NCBI GenBank assembly: GCA_020024595.1
Contig: JAHHTO010000078.1
Location: forward strand, 1-10,802
Direction: 5' to 3'
DNA from: Schaedlerella sp.
GTDB lineage: Bacteria; Bacillota; Clostridia; Lachnospirales; Lachnospiraceae
DNA: 10,802 bases
Shown here in pieces: positions 1 to 7,921 of this stretch (the stretch's first letter is position 1; each line of letters opens with the position of its first letter). A program made the translations under genes and the position numbers. Under the pieces are notes generated by a model. That model searched no databases. It was not told the origin of the DNA and was given only the letters and a program-made list of their open reading frames with translations.

Positions 1-1004
1 TCAGGATCATATGCATACCCACTACTATTTGTCTTTGTAACATAAGGCGTAACTGGTGGAAGTAATCCCTCTGCCGGAGTTCCCTGTCCGTCTAAAAGAT
101 TCTCACAGACAGTCTCTTTATCAAGGCCATAATTTAATGCCTGTCTTACGTTCATGTCCTGAAGAAATTCATTTTTTTCATTAAAGATTGCATAAAAGCC
201 CAGTGTTCCAGGTGCTTCTATAACAGCAAGATCTTTTTCTTTCTCAACGACTTCCATACTTTCTACAGGGAGATCCGTAAGGCATATATCAGCATCTCCA
301 CTTTGCAATGCCATTGTCTTAGCCTGTCCATCTGTTACATGACGGAAAATAAGCTTTTCAACAGATGGTTTTTCTCCATAATAATTAGGATTTTGTACAA
401 ATGTTGCTTCTTTACCGGATTTATAATCTTCAACCATCCATGGACCTGTTCCAACCATCTGCTTAAAGTTTCCATCTTTATCTAATGCACTTGGTGCCAG
501 CATTCTGTATGGTCTTGGATATGTAAATTCAATTAAACATGGATATGCAGCATCCTCAAATGTAAAACTTACTGTATAATCGTCAATTTTTTTCACTTCA
601 TTCAGTTCTGAAGAAAATGATTTTGATTCACTCCATCTGTCTGTATTAAAAATCACATTATCTGCATTAAATTCTGTTCCATCAGAAAATTTAACATCTT
701 TTCTGAGATGAAAGGTATATGTTTTTCCATCTTCGCTTATTTCCCACTTTTCAGCAAGCCCCGGTTCAATTTTTCCATCATATCCATAACGGACTAATGG
801 TTCATACACCAATTCGAAAGGAATAAAATCATGTGCACTTGTACAAATCGTATCTGCTTCCTCCAGCTTCATTGGAGAAGAAACGATAACGGTTACCGCC
901 TCGTTAGCATCACTTTTTTCTTCGGAATTTTTACTTTTGCATGCTGAAAAAATTCCTGTAATAAAAATCAGCATCAATAATACTGCTATCCTCTGCTTTT
1001 TCAT
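1..1004 (-). CDS. NikA/CntA/Opp-type substrate-binding lipoprotein of an ABC importer (3' end outside window)
   Basis: Extracellular solute-binding protein, family 5 (SBP_bac_5), which captures the ligand for the Nik/Opp-type importer encoded just upstream. It was read by translating the minus strand from ATG at 1004; 334 codons are visible of a family length near 520-540, and the gene runs off the left edge. A GGAGGA ribosome site sits 6 bases before the ATG. Residues 1-22 are a lipoprotein signal: MKKQR, a hydrophobic stretch and the lipobox FSAC with Cys22, so it should be anchored outside the membrane. Family hallmarks follow: VYEPLVRY (66-73), PGLAEKW (81-87), SEDGKTYTFHLR (90-101), VKFSDGT (104-110), GTGPW (185-189). 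YPRPYRMLAP (162-171) closely resembles the NikA segment LPRPFRFIAP, whose PRP arginine I equate with the chelate-contacting Arg137 of NikA; here it is Arg164. Last visible gene of the operon, 18 bases after the ATPase gene. Family is certain; a metal-chelate ligand is inferred, and a peptide ligand is the alternative. Confidence 0.93.
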   Translation of the reverse strand, partial: MKKQRIAVLLMLIFITGIFSACKSKNSEEKSDANEAVTVIVSSPMKLEEADTICTSAHDFIPFELVYEPLVRYGYDGKIEPGLAEKWEISEDGKTYTFHLRKDVKFSDGTEFNADNVIFNTDRWSESKSFSSELNEVKKIDDYTVSFTFEDAAYPCLIEFTYPRPYRMLAPSALDKDGNFKQMVGTGPWMVEDYKSGKEATFVQNPNYYGEKPSVEKLIFRHVTDGQAKTMALQSGDADICLTDLPVESMEVVEKEKDLAVIEAPGTLGFYAIFNEKNEFLQDMNVRQALNYGLDKETVCENLLDGQGTPAEGLLPPVTPYVTKTNSSGYAYDP

Positions 1005-1022
1005 TTGTTTTCCTCCATAAAA

Positions 1023-1985
1023 TCAATTAATAAGATGACAAGCTGCATAATGCCCTTTTGTTAGTTGTCTGAATTGTGGCACTGATTCCATACATTTCTC
1101 TTCAGCCATTGGACACCTGTCTGCAAAAGAACAACCACAACTACATTTTTGCTTTCCAGCAAATGTAATTCTTTTATTCATTTTAATTATTTTTCTTTTT
1201 CTTGGATTTGTAGATGGTATTGATCTGAATAGCTCCTGCGTATACGGATGCTTTATATCTTTTTCAATATTATCTGTAGAATCCAGATACTCTACTACTC
1301 TTCCACGATACATAATTGCCAGTGAATCACACACATAAGGTACATTGGACAAGTCATGGGTAATAAACAGATATGTAAGATTTAAACGCTCTTTCATATC
1401 ATTCAGCAAATCCAAAATCTGTTTTCTTATCGAATAATCCAGACTTGAAACAGGTTCATCACAAATAACCAGCTCTGGTCTTAATACCAAAGATCTGGCT
1501 ATATTAGCTCTCTGACACTGCCCTCCACTAAGCTGATGTGCATATCTCCCTGCAATTTGCGCTGATAGCCCTGTAAGCTCCAATACTTCAGAAACCATTT
1601 GCGTGCATTCTGCATCAGAAACCTTTTGATAGTTTTTTATCACCTCCTCTATACTTTCTCCTATTGTGTATGTAGGATCAAATACACCATTACTGCACTG
1701 AAATATCATTTGCATATGCTTTCTGAGCGGTCGTATATTTTTCTCCCTGACACAATTTATATGTTTACCCATAAAACATATTTCTCCACTATCTGGTGGG
1801 TCGATCATAGAAACCGCTTTACCAAAAGTACTTTTTCCACTTCCACTCTCACCGATAAGTGCCAGATTTCTGCCTTTATATATAGTAAGGGAAACATCAT
1901 CTAATGCTCGGATAATTCTTTTTTCTCCTCTGTCAGAAACCTTATAATATTTTTTTAGATTTTTTGCAACAAGTAACTCTTCCAA
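1023..1985 (-). CDS. Nik/Opp-type ABC importer ATPase (OppF/NikE-like) with cysteine-rich C-terminus
   Basis: Cytoplasmic ATPase of the peptide/nickel uptake family, 320 aa, expected to pair with the preceding ATPase to drive the two permeases. Visible motifs: Walker A GESGSGKST (45-53), Q-loop MIFQ (93-96) followed by the family-typical FDPTYTIGESI, signature LSGGQ (152-156), Walker B VICDEP (173-178) and H-loop THD (209-211). The C-terminal oligopeptide-transporter domain begins near HPYTQELFRSIPS (246-258). It ends in a cysteine-rich segment with Cys281, 283, 285, 291, 298 and 316, including the common CSFADRCP...GHYAACH pattern. Start is a TTG at 1985: the codon just upstream in frame is TAA, and GAGGTG lies 6 bases before it, overlapping the stop of the previous gene. 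A full Opp-type C-terminal domain makes it longer than E. coli NikE. The extra CxCxC is unusual to my eye and might hold a metal or Fe-S cluster (inference). Confidence 0.95.
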   Translation of the reverse strand: MEELLVAKNLKKYYKVSDRGEKRIIRALDDVSLTIYKGRNLALIGESGSGKSTFGKAVSMIDPPDSGEICFMGKHINCVREKNIRPLRKHMQMIFQCSNGVFDPTYTIGESIEEVIKNYQKVSDAECTQMVSEVLELTGLSAQIAGRYAHQLSGGQCQRANIARSLVLRPELVICDEPVSSLDYSIRKQILDLLNDMKERLNLTYLFITHDLSNVPYVCDSLAIMYRGRVVEYLDSTDNIEKDIKHPYTQELFRSIPSTNPRKRKIIKMNKRITFAGKQKCSCGCSFADRCPMAEEKCMESVPQFRQLTKGHYAACHLIN

Positions 1986-1995
1986 TTACAACACC

Positions 1996-2739
1996 TCACA
2001 GAATCGAAGAAATAAGCTCTCTTGTATACTCATGCTGTGGATTTTCAAAAATATCATATACGGTATTTTCTTCCATGATCTGCCCATTCTTCATGATATA
2101 AACATAATCCGCGATTTCAGCAACAACGCCCAAATCATGAGTAATGAATAAAACGCCTGTATTTTTTTCTCTTGAAAGATCATATATTTCTTTCATAATC
2201 TGGCTTTGTACTGTTACATCCAAAGCTGTTGTAGGTTCATCTGCAATCAGAAAATCCGGTTTTAATGCCATTGCTGCTGCAATCATAACTCTCTGGCACA
2301 TGCCTCCCGAAAGTTCAAAAGGATATCTTTCCATAATAGATTCCGGATTTGGAAGATTTACAGATTCAAGATATGAAACCGCCTCTTTTTGAGCATTTTT
2401 CTTATTCACATGAAAATTTTCTCTTATTATTTCCACCATTTGTTGTCCTACAGTAAACAAAGGATCCAGAGATGTATATGGATTTTGAAAAATCATAGCC
2501 AACCGATAACTATTTTTATCTATTTTTCCACCTGTAATACTTCCGTTCTCTGGAAGTATACCCATAATAGCAAGTGATGTTACGGTTTTTCCACTTCCGC
2601 TTTCGCCTACAAGGGCAGTAATTTTTCCCCGTTCTATATTTAAATTCACATTTTTTACAACATTCTTATTTCTTTTTTTTTCTGAAAAGTCTATAGTAAG
2701 ATTTGAAACTCTAAGATTAGCATTTTCCACTGATCCCAT
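1996..2739 (-). CDS. Nik/Opp-type ABC importer ATPase (NikD-like, short form)
   Basis: Second cytoplasmic ATPase of the importer, 247 aa. Motifs: Walker A GESGSGKT (45-52), Q-loop MIFQNPYTSLDPLFTVG (82-98, Q85), signature LSGGM (143-147), Walker B LIADEPTTALD (164-174) and H-loop THDLG (200-204). It stops soon after the HEYTRELISSIL end, so it lacks the long C-terminal domain of OppD/DppD; that short form is what nickel/metallophore ATPases of the NikD type have. The ATG at 2739 is preceded by GGAAGGGG at about 8 bases, and the gene starts 23 bases inside the end of the second permease gene, implying translational coupling. The stop TGA at 1996 lies within the ribosome site region of the next ATPase gene. 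ATP-binding function is certain; substrate rests on the neighbours. Confidence 0.94.
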   Translation of the reverse strand: MGSVENANLRVSNLTIDFSEKKRNKNVVKNVNLNIERGKITALVGESGSGKTVTSLAIMGILPENGSITGGKIDKNSYRLAMIFQNPYTSLDPLFTVGQQMVEIIRENFHVNKKNAQKEAVSYLESVNLPNPESIMERYPFELSGGMCQRVMIAAAMALKPDFLIADEPTTALDVTVQSQIMKEIYDLSREKNTGVLFITHDLGVVAEIADYVYIMKNGQIMEENTVYDIFENPQHEYTRELISSIL

Positions 2740-3556
2740 TCTGAATTCCCCTTCCTATAAGGTTAAATGCCATTACAACCAGAATAATAAGGATACCTGG
2801 ATATATCATAAGTTCCGGCGCTGTCTGCATAAACTCCTTGCTGTCACTAAGCATAATTCCCCATTCTGGTGCAGGTGGCTGTACCCCTATACCAATAAAG
2901 GAAAAACCGGCAATAGCAAGAATTATAGAACCAAGCTGTATTGTCGCAACTGAAATAATAGAAGGTGCCGCATTTCGTATCACATGTTTAAAGATAATTT
3001 GTGAAGTCTTGCATCCCCCTGCCTTCAGTGCTTTCATAAAATCCTGTTCTTTTATCTGTATGGCAAGTCCCCGCGCCATCCTCGTATATGATGACCACCA
3101 TACAAGTGACATTGCAAAAACAAGATTTTTGCCGCTGGCCCCTAAAGTTCCAGCTACAGCGAGCGCTACAAGAAAGGACGGCATTGCTATAAACACATCA
3201 ATTATTCTCATTATAAAATTATCAAGTTTTCCACCTACATATCCCGAAATCAAGCCAAGTGGAACACCTATCACAACCGTTACAGCAAGCACCATTATAC
3301 CATACAAAAGTGAAGTTCTTCCACCCCATATCAAACGTGAAATTATATCTCTTCCAAGCTGATCGGTACCGAGCCAATGTCTGGTTGAAGGGCCTTCAAG
3401 TTTATGTGTGATATCCACTTCCAAAGGGTCACATGGAGCAATCAACGGAGCTAAAATCGATATTATAACAAAAAAACTAACTATCACAAGCCCTGTTTTT
3501 ACGCCCGGCGATCGAAGAATATCTTTCCAATTATTTGTAACCTTTGTATTTTTCAA
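2717..3556 (-). CDS. Nik/Opp-type ABC importer permease (NikC/DppC-like)
   Basis: Second membrane permease of the importer, 279 aa. An N-terminal helix (about 20-42) is followed by the family hallmark HWLGTDQLGRDIISRLIWGG (60-79), then about five more hydrophobic helices (about 85-105, 118-140, 145-160, 197-225, 250-268). The ATPase-docking EAA loop is visible around DFMKALKAGGCKTSQIIFKH (172-191). Length fits the family (270-300 aa). The start is a TTG at 3556, chosen because a strong AGGAGG lies about 6 bases upstream and the reading frame has no ATG nearby. It begins only 10 bases after the stop of the first permease gene and overlaps the following ATPase gene by 23 bases, so all these products should be made together. 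Nothing in the sequence suggests damage. Confidence 0.95.
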   Translation of the reverse strand: MKNTKVTNNWKDILRSPGVKTGLVIVSFFVIISILAPLIAPCDPLEVDITHKLEGPSTRHWLGTDQLGRDIISRLIWGGRTSLLYGIMVLAVTVVIGVPLGLISGYVGGKLDNFIMRIIDVFIAMPSFLVALAVAGTLGASGKNLVFAMSLVWWSSYTRMARGLAIQIKEQDFMKALKAGGCKTSQIIFKHVIRNAAPSIISVATIQLGSIILAIAGFSFIGIGVQPPAPEWGIMLSDSKEFMQTAPELMIYPGILIILVVMAFNLIGRGIQNGISGKC

Positions 3557-3566
3557 CGCCCTCCTC

Positions 3567-4496
3567 CTAACTCAGCCGTATTCTCTTATCTACACATGAA
3601 TATATAATATCCACGATAAGATTTACCATAACAACAAATATCGCTAAACAAAGTATAAAACATTGAAGAACCGGCATATCATGACACTGCACAGAAACCA
3701 GTGCCAACTCTCCTATTCCTCTTATAGAAAAAACAGACTCAATAATCGCAGACCCACAGAACAGATTTATGAGTATAAAGCTAAACTGTGTAAGTATGGG
3801 AATAAAAATATTTTTCAATCCATGCTTCATCACTATTTTTATATTACTTATCCCCCTGCTCTTCATGGCCCTTACATAATCCTGAGCAAGTACATTTGAT
3901 AGATTTGTTCTGACAAGTTCTGTTATTACACCAAAATATCCTATATCCATAGTAAAAGCCGCCGCAAGAATTACTCCAATGCCTTCACCTCCGATGACAG
4001 AAATCAAATTCAGCTTTACTCCCAGAACATAAAGCAGTATAAGACCTATCCAGAATGAGGGCATAGAAACACTGACGAATGAAAACAAACCTATTATTTT
4101 ATCTAATATAGTTCCTCTCTTTACTGCAGAAAAGATCCCAAGCGGAATCGTTATAATAACAAGTAGAAAAAAAGACACTCCTGTCAACTTTAATGTTTCA
4201 GAAAAACAACCTGTCAACTCCTGTATTGCCGGTCTTCCCGTTAAATATGAATTTCCAAAATCCCCTCTTAAAACTTTACTCAGCCATGCTTCGTATTTTT
4301 TATGTAACGGACGGTCTAATCCATATTCATGTCGTACTTCTTCAATCTGTGCCTTTGTAGGATGAGAATACTTTCGCTCTGCCATTGTTCTCGCCGCATC
4401 TCCCGATGCAAATTCACTTAAACTGAAAACAATAATGGTAATTGCCAAAAGGACCGGTATCATGAAAAGAATACGCTTAAAAATATATTTAAACAC
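3567..4496 (-). CDS. Nik/Opp-type ABC importer permease (NikB/DppB-like)
   Basis: First membrane permease of the importer, 309 aa from the start chosen here. The protein opens directly with the first helix (FKYIFKRILFMIPVLLAITI, residues 2-21). The hallmarks of the DppB/NikB N-terminal region follow: EYGLDRPL (57-64) and GDFGNSY (78-84), then five further helices from about residue 105 to 300. The EAA ATPase-docking loop is near DYVRAMKSRGISNIKIVMKH (206-225). I chose the GTG at 4496 because GGAGGAG lies 4-5 bases upstream and the protein then has the usual family length and N-terminus. An in-frame ATG at 4577 would add 27 residues read from inside the previous gene and is unlikely. The GTG start overlaps the end of the preceding ABC gene by 8 bases, tying the uptake genes to the exporter-type genes in one unit. 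Confidence 0.94.
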   Translation of the reverse strand: MFKYIFKRILFMIPVLLAITIIVFSLSEFASGDAARTMAERKYSHPTKAQIEEVRHEYGLDRPLHKKYEAWLSKVLRGDFGNSYLTGRPAIQELTGCFSETLKLTGVSFFLLVIITIPLGIFSAVKRGTILDKIIGLFSFVSVSMPSFWIGLILLYVLGVKLNLISVIGGEGIGVILAAAFTMDIGYFGVITELVRTNLSNVLAQDYVRAMKSRGISNIKIVMKHGLKNIFIPILTQFSFILINLFCGSAIIESVFSIRGIGELALVSVQCHDMPVLQCFILCLAIFVVMVNLIVDIIYSCVDKRIRLS

Positions 4497-6198
4497 TTCT
4501 CTCCTCCTCCATAACCATGCCATGCTCCAGCCTGATGATTCGATCTGCATTAGCAAGAGTCGACTGTCTGTGTGCAACCATTATTATGGTTTTTCCCCTG
4601 CATGATTTTTTTATTTCTTTCTGAATGCTGTTTTCATTTGCTGCATCCAAATTCGATACTGCCTCATCCATTAAAATAACAGGTGCATCGTGTATAAGTG
4701 CACGTGCAATGGCAATGCGCTGTCTCTGACCTCCAGATAATTTTAAGCCTGCTTCTCCTGCAACTGTATCATATCCATCTGGCAGTTCCATAATAAAATC
4801 ATGCGCCTTTGCAATTTTGGCAGCACGAATAATATCTTCGTCACTGGCACTTCTGTTACCTAAACGTATATTTTCTTTTATACTCTCTCTGAAAAGATAC
4901 ACATCCTGCAATACTACAGAAATTAATTTATGCAGAGTATCCTGCGACATACTTTTAATATCTCTTCCGCCTATACTGACAGTACCTTCTTCTGGATCCC
5001 AGTATCTCATAAGCAATTTCATACATGTACTTTTCCCTGCTCCAGATTCTCCGGTTATGGCTACTGTTTCTCCGGCTTTAATCTTAAATGAAACATGTTT
5101 AACTGCCATATTTCCGTCATTATTATATGAAAAAGAAACATGATCAAAAAGAACTTCCGGTTCTATTTCTGAAATAGGAATATCTTTGCCTTCATCTTTC
5201 ACCAATGGTTTTTTTTCGAGCACATTATAGACTCTGTCAGCCGCTGCAAAGATAAGTCCAAAATTTCTAGCAGTATTACATATTTCCGTAACGGGTCCCA
5301 AAACCATAGAAGCAAGCATGACAACTGCCGGATATACAGCCGGTTCCAAATTTCCCCTAGCACAAAGTATCGAAGCTGCAATGGAAATAGTCAGCATAGA
5401 AATTCCAATATTCCCTTTTAACATCGCCCCTTCTGTTCCAAGCCTCTTTCCGTAAGAAAGCTGCCCTTCATACAATCTGTCCATATAAGACTTATTTTTC
5501 TTCAAGTATGCTTCCCGATAATTCAAAGTCAGGATTTCTTTCAACCCCTGCACACCTTCCATCGTTACTGCATTTGCTTCACCTAATGTATTTCTTACTT
5601 CTGCCCCCTGTATATCCGCCTTTTTTTTAAGAAAAACAGGAATGGTTATAGCAATAAAAACAAACATTATTACAAGAGGTACAAATCCCCACCATATAGT
5701 TCCAAGAAATATCGTGAAAATAATCGTAACTGTCGCTGCAACGATCATACTTCCGAACGAGTGAGCAAAAAACCATTCCAATAATTCCACATCACTCATT
5801 AATGTAGATGCCAGCTGTCCGGAACGCATATTCAAAATAATCGCAGGAGAAACTTTTTCTATTGCCGCAAATAACTTTATTCTGAAATCAGCCAAAACTC
5901 CAAAAGCAACATCATGGGCAAACCACATTTCTAAAAAATAAAAAACAATATATAATACGATCAGTACTGTAAATACTGAAATCAAATTCTCCCATCTGGA
6001 GAGCAAAGTACCGTCAATCGCACATCCCACAATGATTGCTCCCATCATGGCAACTGCAGCAATAAATATCTGATGTCCTATTCCACTTATAATTGCAATC
6101 ATCATCTTAAACCGGAAGGGTTTAAGCATTTTAGTCAGTTTGAATAAGTTTAGCAGACGTTTACTCTGTATATTTTTTTCTTTTTTCTCAGCAGTCAT
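4489..6198 (-). CDS. Exporter-fold ABC half-transporter, second of a pair (TMD-NBD)
   Basis: Fused membrane-ATPase ABC protein of 569 aa, predicted to form a heterodimer with the product of the preceding gene. Residues about 30-325 are a six-helix exporter-type membrane domain (clear hydrophobic stretches near 31-60, 73-92, 150-188 and 263-305). The ATPase domain spans about 348-560: Walker A GESGAGKST (383-391), Q-loop VVLQD (428-432), signature LSGGQRQR (487-494), Walker B VILMDEA (507-513) and H-loop AHRQS (542-546). The D-loop reads SNLD rather than the usual SALD; otherwise all catalytic residues are present. The ATG at 6198 lies 11 bases inside the end of the partner gene, with GAGGAC about 9 bases upstream. 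By family such pairs usually export small molecules or peptides. Close relatives of this fold (YbtPQ, IrtAB) import metal-siderophore complexes, so direction cannot be read from sequence. Confidence 0.95.
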   Translation of the reverse strand: MTAEKKEKNIQSKRLLNLFKLTKMLKPFRFKMMIAIISGIGHQIFIAAVAMMGAIIVGCAIDGTLLSRWENLISVFTVLIVLYIVFYFLEMWFAHDVAFGVLADFRIKLFAAIEKVSPAIILNMRSGQLASTLMSDVELLEWFFAHSFGSMIVAATVTIIFTIFLGTIWWGFVPLVIMFVFIAITIPVFLKKKADIQGAEVRNTLGEANAVTMEGVQGLKEILTLNYREAYLKKNKSYMDRLYEGQLSYGKRLGTEGAMLKGNIGISMLTISIAASILCARGNLEPAVYPAVVMLASMVLGPVTEICNTARNFGLIFAAADRVYNVLEKKPLVKDEGKDIPISEIEPEVLFDHVSFSYNNDGNMAVKHVSFKIKAGETVAITGESGAGKSTCMKLLMRYWDPEEGTVSIGGRDIKSMSQDTLHKLISVVLQDVYLFRESIKENIRLGNRSASDEDIIRAAKIAKAHDFIMELPDGYDTVAGEAGLKLSGGQRQRIAIARALIHDAPVILMDEAVSNLDAANENSIQKEIKKSCRGKTIIMVAHRQSTLANADRIIRLEHGMVMEEERSV

Positions 6199-7915
6199 AT
6201 TGTTGTGTCCTCGCTAAATCTCTATATAATTCACTTGTATCAAGAAGTTGTTCATGAGTTCCTTTCTCTATAACAGTTCCATTATCCAACACAAAAATCT
6301 GATCTGCTTTTTCAACTGTAGAAAGTCTATGTGCAATTACAATACAGGTTTTTTTTCTCATATACTCCTGCATAAACTCCTGAATATACATTTCATTTTT
6401 ATTATCCACACTTGATGTTGCTTCATCCAGAATCAATATAGGTGCATCTTTAAGAATCGCTCTCGCTATGGATATTCTCTGCTTTTCTCCACCTGAAAGT
6501 GTAGCACCTCTTTCTCCCACAACAGTTTCATAACCATCTGGAAGATTTTCAATAAAAGGATGTGCCCTGGCCATTTTAGCCGCGCGCATAACCTCGTCAT
6601 CTGTAGCTTCCGGTTTTGCTATTCTTATATTTTCAATCACAGTTCCATAAAATAAATATGTATCCTGAAATACTACAGAAATATTTTTTCTAAGACTTTC
6701 ACATGAAATTGTTTTTATATCCACTCCATTGACTGTAATACTTCCATCTTTAAAATCATAAAATCTTAGTAAAAGATTTATGATCGTAGATTTTCCTGAA
6801 CCTGATTTTCCCACAAGTGCTGTCATACATCCTGGATCCATGGTAATATTTACATTTTTCAACGCATGCCTTTCATTTCCTTCATAAGAAAACGAAAGAT
6901 CTTTTAATTCAATTTTCGGAAATTCCTGTCCGCTTGGGAAATCTTTTTCCCCATTTCTAATATATCCGGGTTCATCAAGAACAGAAAAAAGTTCTTCTGC
7001 AACAGAAAGTCCCAGATAACTAGCATGCCAGAACAAATTCATATCATAAAGAGGTCTCATACATTCTCTTGATAAAAAAAGAATTAGAAGAACGGTACTG
7101 TAAGATATAAGTCCAACAGCCATATGATACGATGCGATTACCGTGCTTATAGCAGTACCTGCAGTTGTACATGCTATAATAATTACCGAATCACTAAGTG
7201 AAACTCCGAGATTTTTTAAAGACTGTTTTGCAAATTCCCAAGCCATATCTGCTAAGCGTTTTCCTTCTTTTTGACTTACCCCCAGTGATTTAAGAGTACT
7301 CATTCCACACATATCATCAATATATTGTGCATTAAGCGCTGCATAATCCCGCCAGTATTCTATCATGACCCGTGACACTGCCGGCATAAATAAGTGTGGT
7401 ACTATAATGGCAACGATCGTCATAATAAGAACAAACATTCCAACTTCACGATCCATACTCCACATTAAAGTGGTAGAAAAAATACTTGTCATAATCACTA
7501 CTACAACCTGAGGAAGATACTGTGTAAGAAATGGTTCAAAAGATTCAATACCATCTGTTAAAAGAGACTGAAGATTTCCTGTTCTCCTGTCATCTTTATA
7601 TGCGGGTCCTAAGTCAAGTAATTTCGTAAGAATCTCCTGTCGTATACCGCCTTTAAGTTTGGCAGCAAAAACTTTTGTATATCCTTCTCCAAATCTTATG
7701 AACACAACCTGCAACCCCAAAAAGAAAACACCTGCTGCAAATTGCAGCAATATATTCTTCCAGTCTTCTCCTCCTAAAACAAAACTTATTCCTCTGGCAA
7801 GAAAGAATGCCTGAGCAAATCCGGAAGCTATGGTAACAAGACTTATCAAAATTTTTATACAAGTCTCCTTTTTTGCAAATCGCAAGAATTGAATAAGTCT
7901 AAAATATTTACTCAT
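6188..7915 (-). CDS. Exporter-fold ABC half-transporter, first of a pair (TMD-NBD)
   Basis: ABC half-transporter of 575 aa. The membrane domain covers about residues 20-310, with hydrophobic stretches near 20-45, 57-75, 134-150, 158-180, 243-262 and 268-282. The ATPase domain runs from about 335: A-loop FSYEGN (342-347), Walker A GKSGSGKST (369-377), Q-loop VVFQD (414-418), signature LSGGEKQR (473-480), Walker B ILILDEATSSVD (493-504) and H-loop AHRLST (528-533). All catalytic positions are canonical. The ATG at 7915 lies 6 bases after the methyltransferase stop; its own ribosome site is weak (GTAGG), so translation is probably coupled to the gene before. It overlaps its partner by 11 bases, supporting a heterodimer. 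In this operon it plausibly moves the small molecule modified by the methyltransferase or a metal complex of it. YbtPQ/IrtAB-like import and CydDC-like thiol export are alternatives. Confidence 0.95.
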   Translation of the reverse strand: MSKYFRLIQFLRFAKKETCIKILISLVTIASGFAQAFFLARGISFVLGGEDWKNILLQFAAGVFFLGLQVVFIRFGEGYTKVFAAKLKGGIRQEILTKLLDLGPAYKDDRRTGNLQSLLTDGIESFEPFLTQYLPQVVVVIMTSIFSTTLMWSMDREVGMFVLIMTIVAIIVPHLFMPAVSRVMIEYWRDYAALNAQYIDDMCGMSTLKSLGVSQKEGKRLADMAWEFAKQSLKNLGVSLSDSVIIIACTTAGTAISTVIASYHMAVGLISYSTVLLILFLSRECMRPLYDMNLFWHASYLGLSVAEELFSVLDEPGYIRNGEKDFPSGQEFPKIELKDLSFSYEGNERHALKNVNITMDPGCMTALVGKSGSGKSTIINLLLRFYDFKDGSITVNGVDIKTISCESLRKNISVVFQDTYLFYGTVIENIRIAKPEATDDEVMRAAKMARAHPFIENLPDGYETVVGERGATLSGGEKQRISIARAILKDAPILILDEATSSVDNKNEMYIQEFMQEYMRKKTCIVIAHRLSTVEKADQIFVLDNGTVIEKGTHEQLLDTSELYRDLARTQQYDC

Positions 7916-7921
7916 CTGTGC

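Noticed and set aside
2838..3362. 174-codon plus-strand frame
   Set aside because: It is the exact antisense of the well-supported NikC-like permease, with no ribosome site and no recognisable domain.
4497..4577. Longer start (ATG 4577) for the first importer permease
   Set aside because: It would add 27 non-family residues read out of frame from the preceding ABC gene; the GTG at 4496 has a good ribosome site and gives the normal family N-terminus.
4489..7915. Degenerate ATPase site in one of the two half-transporters
   Set aside because: Both proteins have intact Walker A, Walker B glutamate, signature and H-loop; only the D-loop of the second (SNLD) varies slightly.
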